Assembly (NCBI GenBank): GCA_028564675.1
Contig: JAOVVO010000203.1
Coordinates: 1 to 64,000 of the forward strand
Length of the DNA stretch: 64,000 bases
Direction: 5' to 3'
DNA from: Onchocerca lupi
Taxonomy: Eukaryota > Nematoda > Chromadorea > Rhabditida > Onchocercidae
Shown here: one piece after another, positions 46,434-58,920 of the stretch
Layout of the letters: each line of letters opens with the position of its first letter
Numbering within the stretch: position 1 is the stretch's first letter
The notes under the pieces: model-generated
Database searches by the model: none
What the model was told of the DNA's origin: nothing
What the model saw: the letters and a program-made list of their open reading frames with translations, nothing else
Made by a program: the position numbers and the translations under genes

Positions 46434-49400
46434 TCACTGAACTACTAAAAAAATAATGGAGAATTTTAAGGGAAACAGAAATTAATTGAATTATTAAATA
46501 ATTAATATGGGTAGCAATAAAATTCATTAAATATTGGTAATAGAATGATGTAAAGAGAATGTAATCCCCAATCGTTTGAAAACTTGTTTCTCGAAAAATA
46601 TAAGGAATTAAAACATCTTACAATTCGGCTTTTCAGCTGATCGATAGCGAATGTTGACAATGTTGATGTCGCAACATCCGAAAAGGATATATGATTGATT
46701 CGGTTCTGATGAAAAAAAAAAAAAAAAAATTGATCTGATAATTTTCAGTTCTTCATAAAATCAAATTTTCATACAAATTTACCAGTTTTCAGTTTAAATC
46801 TTGATTTAATCAAAGAAAAAAAATGAAAAAAAAAATCTTCATTCTTTGTGAATGATCGAATCATTGCAACCAAATTTTAACTAACATTATAGATTTCATT
46901 TTCCGAAGTTTTTTGCTGAAATTGGAAACGATACTGGAAAATGTGAAGAATAACGGAGTTTCAGAAGTCAATTGAATCGGATTTACGTGATATGATTGAC
47001 TATTTTTTTTTTACTTTTTTTCATTCTTCTTTCCTTCAGTATTTATTCCATTTAGTTAACTGACTTTCTTTTTTGATAAGTCTTTGATAATCATAAGTGG
47101 TTATTCTATTCTATTTTTGACACATCTTTTATTAATACTTTCAAAATGCAATTGTAATGTAATTTTGGAAATTTTAACGGAATAATTTGCAAATTTGTTG
47201 AAAAAGCAAATTATCAATTACAGTATAAGTTGTAAATTTGTGAAAAAAATTTTTTTAAATGAAGCATAACATTGTTTGCATTAAATAAAACTAATTTTTT
47301 TCTTTTTTGGATAATCAAATGGTGGAAAAAATTTTTACATTTAACGTTCATACCATCGAAAATTGCCAAATTTTATGCACTAAGGTGTTTTAAAACAAAT
47401 AATTGAATTCAAGCGCATCAAAAATTGAAGTGTAATAGTAATATAAAAAAAAAAGTATGCATGAAGATAATGCCTTTTGTCGAATGAATTTATGTAAAAT
47501 AAATATTGAAATGGATTTTTTTTTTTTCATACAGCATAACCAAATTTCATAAAATTTAAGAAACCTTGGAACAACATTGGGAAATTTATGCACATTTATA
47601 AACTTGATTAAAATTTAAAAGACGCTGAAAAATGTTGGGAAATGGAGTAAAGAGATATTCCCAATTAACAATTTTACGCAATTAACAATTTGCAATATTC
47701 TTAGTTGACAGCTGCAATGCGATCTATAATTCAAGAAGTCTCAACAATGAGACGAGAAAGGTCAAAGGTGGATAAATAATTGGTTGAGCATAGAAACTGT
47801 AAGATATGACCCAATTTTAAATATCTGACTTATAAATAAAAGAATGGAAAAGGAAACAATGGAAATCTCCGAGTTTCACCTTTTCATGTTATCATTAGTT
47901 ATTGCACACTTTTTGATTTAAACTTAGAAATGTTTAAATTAAAGAAATTTCAAAATTTGTTGTTAAAAGAAATATCAGTAAAATTTGATATTATATTTTA
48001 GGCAACCGTAATTTTTTTCCTTCCCTTTTCTGAAATTATTGATGACAAAGTTGCAAAATTTGAAGCATTATAATGATGCGAAATTCAGGGAATAGAGATT
48101 AAAACATTCAGATGAAACTAAATCAAATTCGATATGATCGAATTTTTTTGAGAAAATTTGTTTATAATTTGATCATTATTGAAGATTTCAATGATGCTAA
48201 TGTTTTTCTTTCGATCCTACTTGGTCGTAATGTTATGCGATTCGTATTGTTTTCGCACTTAATATTTATATGATTCGTGATGTTTTCATAATATCTACTT
48301 GCTTCAAAGTGATTTCCTAATTCTAAATAATTTAGGTAAAATTATTCTTTGAAATGAATTTAAATTATTTAAAGTAAAGTTGTCTTTTTAGTAAATAAAA
48401 TGGATTTGTAATATTGAAATTTTAAATTTGAAATCAAACAATCATAGAGAAAAAAAAAAACGATACTTTAATAGCGATTAAAAGCTTTTAATGCAGGAAG
48501 CAAAAAAAAAAAGGAAGAAGAAATTCGAAAACATTTAAAAATGATTGGAATGAACGATAAATGCAATTATAAAGTTTGTCTTCTAGTATGGAATAGTAAT
48601 TAATTAGATTATCTTTATTTCAACTGCATTAATGCTTGAATATTATAATTTGCATATTTAGCAGCATTTAAGTACTTTCGAATATATTCGAAACTTAAAA
48701 ATTACTAAATAAATTAATTTCATTTCATATGTATTTAATGTGAAAGGTATATTCAAGTTTAATATATATTAATTATTGCATTTTCCCATTCTTCTCGAAT
48801 TTTTATATTTCTGTTTATAATTGTCACATTAATTTTTTAGTATGAGAAAAAATTGAGCCACAATTTCTTGTTGTTATGAAAAAGAATATTTTAGCAAAGA
48901 TAATTCGATTTATTGAAATATTCAAATCTGAAACAATTATTGATCAAAATCGTTAGAAATAGATTAATATAATATAGGAATGTGAAATGAATTTAAAATA
49001 ATTGAATAAATTTAAATTAAATCTTATAGAAATAAAAAAGAAAAAGTTGTTTTTTTTTGAATAAACAATAATTCTGTCACATAATTATTTGAAAAATAAA
49101 TATTATTTTTTACTAATTAGTTAACCGGTCATATATTATGATGCAACATCTAATTCCTTTTTTTGATTGTTAATACTGTGTTTACAATCACAAAGCAGAA
49201 GAATAAAGATCAATTAGCAACAGTGATGCACTGATAAGAGTGTTAAAAACTGGTTGTGTGAAATATTTCCTTTTTACAAGTGCGAATGGTAAAATTGATA
49301 CTTTTTCGATTCATTGGTACGATTTGATTCTTATTTCTTTTAATTAGGCCATATTTAATCAATCATCTCTGGCAGAAATTTGCAAGATTTAACAGGTAAA

Positions 49401-49875
49401 TAATGATAAATGAACATGATTATTTAGCTATCACTAAATGCAATTTCTAAAATTTAATTTTTGCTTATTTTAATTAATGTTTAAGTAATTAGCTTTAGCA
49501 AAGTTTGAAAGGACTTCATAAGTTTGTAATAATGGCATTGTTTATAATTCCTTTTTATTCTTTTCCGTTAACTCAATGAATAATTCACAAATGTAATTTT
49601 TTTTCTGAAAATTCAATCAATAAAAGTTTGTTGTTATAATATCAAGGAATAGAATTGTTTCAATCAGATGCATAATTTCTCAAAAACATTTCATTTATTC
49701 ATTTTATACAAATTTGCATAAAAAATATTACTTTTATCAAAATAATCGAAATACCAGTAAATAGATTTAATAATACAAAAACATTAGAATATTGATTAAA
49801 AAATCAAATTTATTTTTAGGAAATTAACAAAATTTGTTGATTTTATTAACTGTCTTCATTTACTGCTTTGACATT
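46434..49875. other. Intergenic, nothing recognised
   Basis: About 3.4 kb of AT-rich DNA without a supported gene. A short GC-richer patch is visible at about 46620-46700. Confidence 0.5.
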
Positions 49876-52506
49876 ATGGTTATAATTCGTCCACTTGAAC
49901 ATTCATTATCAAATGAGAATATTTTTAACATGCAAAATTTTCAAGTCTCATTAGAAGGACGAAAACAAAAAAAATCTGGTAAATTCAATGGTTCATTATT
50001 TGCTTTTATTGATATTATTGATGTGAATTTTGATTTGTTCTATTAAAAAAAGGAAAATAATCAAAAATTAATAATCGAAAATAGTTGAAAAGTAATAATT
50101 TACTTTAAATCAATTTTTCGATGAATTATTTGAAGTAATTCAGTTACCATGCCAACGGTGATAATATTCAGATGACAATGATATGGAGCATATCAATGAT
50201 GATCTATCGTATATGAATTGTAATCTTCTGGTGCCATCTTCCATATTTGCAGCAATTAGCTTGGCAACTATTTTAATTGGATCAACTTTAGGCCATTTTT
50301 ATGATATTAAACGACGAGAAGATGGAAATATATCATCTTGGCTATTTGCATCAGGCTGGTATTCAAAATATTGCACGGTTAGTTTTTTGAAATTAGATAG
50401 AAATTAAAAATGAAATGATCAAGTTTTAATCAAAATTGAACTAAAATTTCAACAAAATTAATATTTTTTTTAGCAATATTTTTATATTATATCTTGAATA
50501 ATTCTGAAGAGCACGAAGTAAATCTTAGTATGAAATAATATTTCACATGATATAATAAAGATATAATACAAAAAAAAAAATAATTAAAATGAAATATATC
50601 ATAAAAAAGAAAAATTGAAAAAATCAAAAAAGAAAATTTATAGAATTTTACATCTACGATGGTACCAGATCGGTATTTACCATCAATACTTCGATTATTT
50701 GAACTTACCGTACAAGCAAATGTATCATTTCGTATAGCAACCTGTATTCCAACTTCACTTCGATTATTTCAAAGTTATTTAAATACAATCGTTAATGCAC
50801 ATTTTTGTCCTAAAACAAACGAATGGTTATGGTATCGTTGGTGTAATGTTGCTGTTCCAATTTTACTTTTTCTTGAAATTTCCTTTTGTACCCTCTTTTC
50901 AATCAATACCATTCGTCAAGATTATCAAAGTAAGCCTTTTTTTTTTTTTAATTAAAAAATAAAAATAAAATAATCCATTAGCTATTTTGAATTAAATTTC
51001 TTTCTTGTTTGATTAATAAGAAATTTATTTGAAAAAAAAAAAACTAAAATTTTATATGACAGAAAAAAAAAAAGAAGGATTTATAAGTAGTAGTATTTTA
51101 TACATGCATTTTAAATTTTAAAATATTCCAAAAATTTTTTCAAATTTCAGCTTTATATAAGATATCATTCAATTTATTTTTAATTAGTGCTCTGCTGCAT
51201 ATGATCACATGTACAGCAGCAACAATTTATCGAAGGAATAGGAAATTTGAGGTGATATATTTTTATGTGTATGAAATATTAAATTTGAAAAATTTTCGCA
51301 AAAATAATGGCAAATTGAAGAAAAAACATGTAACAAGTAATTTTAAAAATTTGGAATGCACTTGAAAATTATTACAACGCAATAAAATGATCGAATGCCT
51401 TCATTTTCGCTTCAAATTACAAAAAAAAAAAAAAAAACTTTGTACAATTTAATCATTTAGTTTTTATCCAAGTTCTATTTTTAGATAATTGATAAAATAT
51501 CTGTGATAATCAAATTATCATGTTTGATTGCATTTAGTATAGTAATTCCACATGTGGCTATTTTTCATAATACATTTATCGATTTTCCCGCATGTCACTA
51601 TTACGGTTTGATTACATTGATTTGTTTAATAGCCAACTTATGAAATGTTGAAATAAATGATAAAATATTATCTCTATCATTTAATTTAGTAAGTAGTAAA
51701 TGATTAGTAATGGATTGGAAAGTTGTAATTAAGTAATCAACAATGAAATTGCTTATCAAATTATCAATTAAGTGAGTATTAAAAATTATTCTATCACTTG
51801 ATTTAATTTAAAATTTGAAGAAGATTTGTGAAATTTTAGTAAATATATTCAATTAAATGATTTGAAAGAAAATTTGATCAATTTTTTTAAGCCGTTAAAT
51901 ATATAAGCTTATGTTTAATTACATTAATAAAGAAACATATAACTGACAGACTTTTCCATGTGAAGCAAGAACAATGTGAAAACTTTCAACTTATTCGAAC
52001 GCTAAATTTATTTCGGTTCTTTTTTTTTGTTGAATTATAACAATTTTATCCCTAAAATGAATTATAATAAAAATTGATAAGTTACTCACTTTCACTGTTA
52101 TATTTTCAGTGCCACCTTATCAAGCATTATGCGAATACATCCTGATTATTTCTAATTTATCATTCCATTTAACAACAATAACCGATACACGTAATTTAAG
52201 GTTTAATTTTCGCAAACAATAAATTGTATTTTTATTAATTAGTTTTGAAAATCATAAAGAAGAAATTTCAGTACAGTTTCATCTAAAATTATTTTCAAGC
52301 AGTAGCAATCATGTTGAATTATTTGCTTCTTATTTCACGTTAATACGTAATATTTCATTTTCAGCTTTCTTATGTATCCACGTTTGTGTTCTGGTGAATG
52401 CGAACCAATGAATCCTGAAAATTTTAAAAAAGGAGGCAAATTCGAATATTGTCGTTCACAAAATCATATAAATAAAAAACGGTTGATGAATCATGTGCCG
52501 AAATGA
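49876..52506 (+). CDS. PGAP2-like (Frag1/DRAM/Sfk1) membrane protein
   Basis: PGAP2 acts in the Golgi in fatty-acid remodelling of GPI anchors. Seven plus-strand exons join in phase: 49876-49978, 50172-50377, 50644-50929, 51151-51251, 51485-51605, 52110-52200 and 52365-52506, giving 349 residues (human PGAP2 is about 254). Family landmarks: MVPDRYLPSILRLF (human GVPNYLPSVSSAI), ISFNLFLISALLHMITCT, and CEYILIISNLSFHLTTITDT (human [20 protein letters not shown]), with about six hydrophobic segments in the Frag1 pattern. The N-terminal ~50 residues and the C-terminal ~40 (LCSGECEPMNP, then KKRLMNHVPK) are lineage-specific. The first exon may start further upstream, because the same frame is open before the chosen ATG. 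Assignment to PGAP2 rather than another Frag1-family member is likely but not certain. Confidence 0.8.
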
Positions 52507-53880
52507 GAGGAAAACTAAATTTTGATATTTCATTTAAACTTATTACTCAAAAGTTATTATTATCACTTCATTTGCTTAAAATATGCATTGCTCAGGAAAA
52601 TTTAAATAGAATCAAGGAGCAAGAAATTTTTGAATGAGCGAAAGTTATTTAGAATTATTTAAAACCATCATTACAATAAACAGATAAATGACCAAGATAA
52701 CAATGATAATTTAATTAGCTTCCTATGACAAACAATTTTAAAAATCATATTATTGCAATTTTTTTTTTCAGGAACCTAAAAAATGAAAAATGATGGAAAT
52801 AATTGATTTCCTTTTTTTTTCGAATATAAATTAATCTATTATAGATTAGAAACGTAATTTCTATTATTTAAAATTGATTTCTGAATATAATTCTGCTAAA
52901 ATCTTTTATGTCAACTTTTAAAAATCAAATTATGAAATTATTTATCACTCAAAGAGAGCATTAAAATCTCAGATTACATTTCTTGGTGAAAATAGAACAT
53001 TTCATCCTGTGATAATGGACAAAATTAAGTAAGGTAATTTTTGGATGGGAAGAAATTATTGCAAAAATATAGAAATACATCAAAAAACAGAATCGAAATC
53101 AGCGACAGATATCCTTTGAAATTAAAACCTCATAGATCTTTATCTTTATCACTTGTATATTTGAATTATCATTTTCAGTGAATTACGAAATTTTCCAGTT
53201 GTTTTAAAAAAATAATCATAAATAAAATAATATAGAAAAAACCAGCATGGTACATTCAGGGTATAAATGAACTTTTTAAAATCATTCGAAAATTTTTTGA
53301 AGTTGTCAAAACATTAATCCAAATATTCATATGAAAATATCTAAAATCTTACAAATTCCATTTTTCTTCAATCTGCCACATATTACTAATATATTTCCAT
53401 ACATTTTCATGTAAATATGCAGCACATTTTTTATTCTTCTAATAAAATTATTCTATAAAAAGTACAATTTCGACACAATAAATTCCAAAACCAAATGCAA
53501 CTGAATTAGCAATAAATTTATTATAAAATAAATCTAAAAAGAAAAAAAAAAATGCAAATCTTTGCTGTAACTATTTGTTACTCTTCACATAACTTTGCAA
53601 GTTTTTCATCGATTGATTTCAAATTATTAAAAAGTCTTCCTCTGAATAGCGCGTTCTTATATAAATATTGTGTATTACTTGTAACACTTGTGACAGGTAA
53701 AAATTTACACTCTACACCATGCCTTCAGGAATGAACGGAATTTATTGATCACGCCTAGTTCCTGGATCCACCGGGAGTCTGTCATTCGAAGCGTGGCCAT
53801 TCCAGCTTATCGCTGAAATCGTGAGGAGTACACAGAATAAGTCCTTTCAAAATCATAAATGCTTAATATTAAAAAAAAGT
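52507..53880. other. Intergenic, nothing recognised
   Basis: 3' flank of the PGAP2-like gene. A GC-rich patch at about 53750-53830 contains GAAGCGTGGCC, an 11-mer also found in the tail of dispersed repeat copy A (about 21376). It may be another element fragment. Confidence 0.4.
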
Positions 53881-54070
53881 ATTGAAAATTATTTAAATAT
53901 ATTATTTTCATTTTATATTTTGAAAATTACTCAAATATATTATTTCCACTTTATATACTGAAAATTATTTAAATATATTACTCATATTTTATATGTTGAA
54001 AATTACTTAACTATATTACTTCCATTTTATATGTTGGAAATTACTTAAATACATTATTTTCATTTTATAT
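53881..54070. repeat. 38-bp minisatellite, five copies
   Basis: Five consecutive 38-base units share GAAAATTA.TTAAATATATTA-like and TTTTATAT cores, with a few substitutions each and no indels. The consensus ends in CATTTTATAT. Confidence 0.9.
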
Positions 54071-54385
54071 GCATTTGATATAAAAGACATGCAAATATTT
54101 CTTTTTCGTTTAATTTGTATCTTTTCAAGTTTTTTTAATTTATGTCTTTTTTAAATTCAAATTCCTGTCAATCTTTCTATACTTTAGTGACTACACCATT
54201 TTCAATCTTATTACGTCACATAAAACAAGTATTCTTGATTATAGTGAAAAGATTTGCATAATGAATCATTTGAAAGTTATTCCAAACAGTAAACAATAAG
54301 GGTTTAACTTTCCCTTTGAGCTTATTATGTTACCAGAATAATTAGGAAGTTATACGGAGCCGTATTTGACGCTGATAAGGAAATA

Positions 54386-54598
54386 ATGGAAGTGAAGTGG
54401 CGCGACATAGTTTCAAAGTCACGAAAAATATTTTTACCGCCAAAACCTTCCAATTCACAGATAAACGTTAAAGAGCGACCCAGCAACAGCAACAGCTCGG
54501 AATTCCAAGAATTCCTGTTTAACAGTTCAAAGCAACGCAACAGTAGCAACAATCCAACAATCCACTTGAATAGCGACAAAGGAAAGAATAACCAGTGA
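54386..54598 (+). CDS. Isolated Ser/Asn-rich ORF, unrecognised
   Basis: A 70-codon frame (MEVKWRDIVSKSRKIFLPPK, then PSNSQINVKERPSNSNSSEF) has higher GC than its surroundings. The same frame is open upstream for about 19 codons (TRIIRKLYGAVFDADKEI) without a clear start. No splice sites or family could be assigned. It lies about 230 bases before dispersed repeat copy B, so it may be a fragment of an element-encoded protein or a gene relic. Confidence 0.3.
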   Translation: MEVKWRDIVSKSRKIFLPPKPSNSQINVKERPSNSNSSEFQEFLFNSSKQRNSSNNPTIHLNSDKGKNNQ

Positions 54599-54822
54599 TC
54601 AATTTGTCTGGATGTTCTCTAATAATTGTTTGTTTCGATGAATCACTCTTCCTCAATCAGTAAAACCCTTCTCAACAACATTTATCTTTCACACAAGACA
54701 CAAAATACCTTCTCACACCTATTGTTGACCTAGCCGAATCGTAATAGCAAAAATCAATTTCCAATCCTACAAATCAAATAAAAAAGTTAAAAAAAAAAAA
54801 CTACAAATCAAATAAAAATGTT

Positions 54823-55075
54823 TTAGGTTTTTACCCCAACACTAGAAATATGCGCTTTCTCTTTTTTTTTCACTACCCAGACTTAGTTACAGCATAGAAA
54901 CATGCTTATTTGAATGCAGTATTGTGTCAAAATTTCAAAGCAATAGATATGCGCTTTTCGATACACAATATTTTGGGTTAATATAGATAAAGTGCGTGTT
55001 TAAGAAAGTTTGGAGGTTTGAGAATTTGAACGAACGAACATTAAAATTTTTATTTATGTAGAATAGGTTGAGCTA
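54823..55075. repeat. Dispersed repeat, copy B
   Basis: Second copy of the block at 21095-21360: ATATGCGCTTTCTCTTTT, AACATGCTTATTTGAATGCA, GTCAAAATTTCAAAGCAATA, ATATTTTGGGTTAATATAGA, then AACATT.AAATTTTTATTTAT and GTAGAATAGGTTGAGC. It is not flanked by the Helitron relic, so it is probably independent of it. Confidence 0.75.
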
Positions 55076-55409
55076 GTCACAAATAAATTATAGGCAGAGG
55101 GATCTTCACTTATCGAGCTTTGTTGGGTTCGTTTTTATCAGTTCGTTTTTTAGAACTTTTATTGATTTACTTCCAGTTATAGAATTGGCCACAGAAATAT
55201 TACCATAATCTCTATAATTACATGACAATAGTTATTGATATAATTATTTGGAAGGAATTTCCCGAGTTTTCCATTTAATTGATTTACTTGGTTAATTATT
55301 TTTTAGTAGATTTCTTAATTCAGTGATATTTAAATATGAATTCATTTATTTGATTATAGTCATATTTATAAAACTGCTCAATTCAGATTAATACTGTTTG
55401 ATTTTTAAT

Positions 55410-58043
55410 CTATATTTCAAGTGGGAATTCTGGAAGTAACCTAGAAATTTTATCAGAATCAAAATTCCAAGTAAACTTAGATATATGAAGAATAAAATAT
55501 CTGCTACTGAAAATACGTAAAAATGGTAATTCCTTTCAGAATTTTTTGTTCAAATTTTAAACTTACATTTCGTTATCGCTACTAATGGAACTCACTGATA
55601 CTGATTTAACTGATTCTGGAAAACAGTTTGGAAATTTTTAAGCAAAATTAAAACAAGACTGAAGAGATTAATTTATCAACTTATGCTTGATTTATCATTA
55701 TTAAGGTTATTATATAGTTTGCGAATAAATACAGAGAATTTCGCAGAGTCTGTTAATTTTTATCATACATATCAAATTGGAACTTCTATGGATTGCCTAG
55801 TCAGTGAAGGAATCAACAATAAATATTTAGATGGTTAATATTGCGAATTTCATCGCAGAATCTCGGAGATCTGTTTGCGATATATTTTGCTCGTTTCTAT
55901 CTGATTGATCGACAGCATTTCAATTAAAATTCATTTGCTACTTCGATATTTGACCATTGAAGTAATTACTTACTTGAACTAGGTGTACTTCCTGTTGTAG
56001 CTTCTTGTGCAGTCTTACTGCTCATTTCACTGCCGCTTGTGCTGCAAAGAAAAATTATGATTTTATCCATTCTTCAGAATAATGTTTCTGAAAGTTTCAG
56101 AATCCGGAAACTTCTCTGAATTGTCTGCTTCATCTGATCGATTTAATTAGACCTAAGAAGTTGATGACATAGGAACCTGTAAACTTTAGCTACATGCTTT
56201 CCTCGAATATCTTCATTTTCGACATCGATATGTGAACTTGGGACATTAGATATTTCACGCCAGTCCTCTAATTTCTTGCCAGAATGTATTTTTTCAAACT
56301 GCAAATTCATTGCAAATTATTACCGCATCTTGTTTCAGAACATTTAAAGGTATTTGGCTTGAAATTGAAATTAAAATAATTCCACCTTTTATGTGTTGAA
56401 GCGAAAAGTGATGAAATAACACATAAGTATAATGCATAAGAAATTAGTCATTAAGTGAACTCTGTGTAAATAATTAATACAATACTCACGTCTAGTAATG
56501 TATAATTGATGCTGTTTGCAGCCTTTATTTGAATCTTTGATCGACGGATTACAAAATAAATATACCACGGTAAAATGATGATAGCCATGAAAATGCTTCC
56601 AACAAGCCAGATAAAATGAAACGTGAGTCGATGGTTTTTCGTAATCGGATCCACGTAAAATACTTTTTAATACGTGAAGAAAAATCATAGCAATTGATAT
56701 AATAATACGAATAAAACAATGCAGCAGAGAGGAGGGTTAGTCCTTCTGCCAAAAAAACTTTGAGTTTCATGATTATAATTTTAATTTCAGATACAAATTT
56801 ACACAAAACTGAAAATCAAACTTCAATGATGAAAGTTTTGCTTACCGAAATTTTTCCAAACACTTTCGCTTTCCATTGTTATGATTGCTGCATTTACTAA
56901 AGCATTAAATCTTTTAAAATATATCAATAATTCAAAAAATCCAAGCTTGAAATATCCAATGCTACTACTGAAATTATTATCTCGTCTATCATCATTTCGA
57001 GCTTAAATTTGAAATTGCCATAAAAATTTTATTTAATTTGAACAGAAACAAAATCGCCTACCATAAATGAATGTTTACGTTAGCTTCCTGAGATATTATA
57101 ATATTAATGACTTCTTTTCATCTACACAATTTACATAACATGCAAATTTCCAAAAATCTGCTTGTTAACTTTTGTTTGAAAAGTTGAAAATTTATAACAA
57201 TCGTTGTCAAGTGCTTGCACTTAAAATGCATTTACATTTGCATTCATGCATTTGCATGTTACTAATAAAGTTGCAAAGCTGCATAATGACAACAATCCTA
57301 CACTCATTCTTTTCTCCCTCTCTCTTTCCAATGCACTTTTGTTTTTATGGCGTAAAATTTCAATTTTGAAATTTCACTTTTCTATCTACCCCAAGAAAAA
57401 ATATCACACTTAAAATAATACATCCATATTTTTTGAGCGCACAATATAACAAACAAAATTTTAGAAATTTGCATGTTATGTAAAGTATTTGTCTGGAAGT
57501 TATTTATATTATAACACATCAGGAAGCTTATGATGAAAGTACGGTAGACGTACGTTACGTGAAACAGATAAATAAATGTCAAACTTATTTAAGTGATTTC
57601 TAACTTTCACTATTCGAGTATCTCTATCTTCAGCTGGTAAACGACATTGCTAAAATAATGTTAAAAAATGATAAAAATTTTTCTAAAAAATGATAAAATA
57701 TGCTCAAAAAATGTTTTTTTTTTTTTCTGTCGCTATGTCTGAAACATCTTCGCATATGTTCTTCGATACTTAAAGCAATATATTCTTTGATATTGAAATC
57801 ATGAACTTATAAAGATTCCAAACTTAAAATCTCAATTTTCAAATTTTACAATCCAATAAAATGTTTTTTTCTATCTCTCTCACTCCAGTAAATGTTCCAT
57901 TCCTTTTCAGCACAAATGATTTGCGAGCATTCGTTCATTGAATTTTCAATAGTTCGACGAGATATTTGAAATTCATTTGAGGATTCGAAGTCACATCTGA
58001 GGGAAATTATTATGAGCCAATATATAAAGAATATTATCGCCAT
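55410..58043 (-). CDS. Unrecognised single-pass (type I) membrane protein
   Basis: Eight minus-strand exons: 58043-~57884, 57649-57559, 56896-56846, 56662-56490, 56298-56177, 56041-55974, 55615-55567 and 55506-55410 (about 270 residues). Phases agree from the second exon to the stop; the first junction does not fit, so exon 1 or its donor may be wrong. Exon 1 gives a signal peptide (MAIIFFIYWLIIISLRC) and two further cysteines (MNECSQIICAEKEW). An ectodomain of ~100 residues leads to NFVFYVDPITKNHRL, a transmembrane helix (FHFIWLVGSIFMAIIILPWY), a basic stop-transfer (IRRSKIQIK) and a Ser/Thr-rich cytoplasmic tail (STSGSEMSSKTAQEATTGST, then VKSVSVSSISSD). This is receptor-like topology. No family was recognised. 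Confidence 0.65.
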
Positions 58044-58478
58044 ATTTATACTGGAGAACTTGATATATTTGTATCAGAGAACTTGATAAATGATGAAAAT
58101 ATCAATTATTTTCAACAAAAACAGTCAATCTGGTTACGAACTCCAAATATTCAGTAATTTGAAAAGCGTGTTATCGGACAGAATGCCGGAACTGTTGCAA
58201 ATAACCTGTAGCATTGACAACATTATTTCATAAGTTGCTCTTTTTTTGTTTTTATGAATTCTCTGCAATTTATAATGAAATTTTGAATTTTAATTAATTT
58301 CAAAAAATTACTGATCTTTGAACGAAATTTCTTCGCATGAAATATTTGTAAAATTGTCAAGATGGTTGTAATTGAAATTTAATGGAGCGGTTTCGAAGTT
58401 TGAGCTTCTTATGCAATATGACATCTGATGCTTTCTTAAGAATTCACATACTTAACGGAATAGATAGAACAGTCGAAT

Positions 58479-58580
58479 AATTATTTAAAATGATTCTCAG
58501 AACAATCTCAATTGCAAAACAAAGAATACAAAATGCATAATTATGTTTGTTTTGCAATCGAGAAATCATTTTAAATTATT
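58479..58580. repeat. Imperfect inverted repeat between divergent genes
   Basis: Arms AATTATTTAAAATGATTCTC plus CAATTGCAAAACAAA, and TTTGTTTTGCAATCG plus AGAAATCATTTTAAATTATT, pair over ~35 bases with one interrupted arm. It sits in the 0.9-kb space between the minus-strand gene starting at 58043 and the plus-strand gene starting at 58921. Confidence 0.65.
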
Positions 58581-58920
58581 AATTCAATATCGCACTTTGT
58601 CACTGCTAATTTTGATTCATTCATCGTCGGTCGCATTAAAAAGTTGGTAAAATTGCTATTGAGAACGTTTTTAACGATTGTTTTCGATCAGACAGTTAAA
58701 TAATTTGGAGAGAAGAAAAAAATCAGCGATCAATCATTACAGTATTTCAAATATCCAAGTAGTCTTCAAATCATTTGAATTGATTTGTTTTAAATATATT
58801 ACATTGATCATTGTGTTCCAAAATTTCTTTCGGATTTCACCTGAACCAGCATGTTATGCTATCAAACACTGATTAAGCCCAAATTAATTAATTACCAATT
58901 TCCGTCGCAGATCTCAGCAA

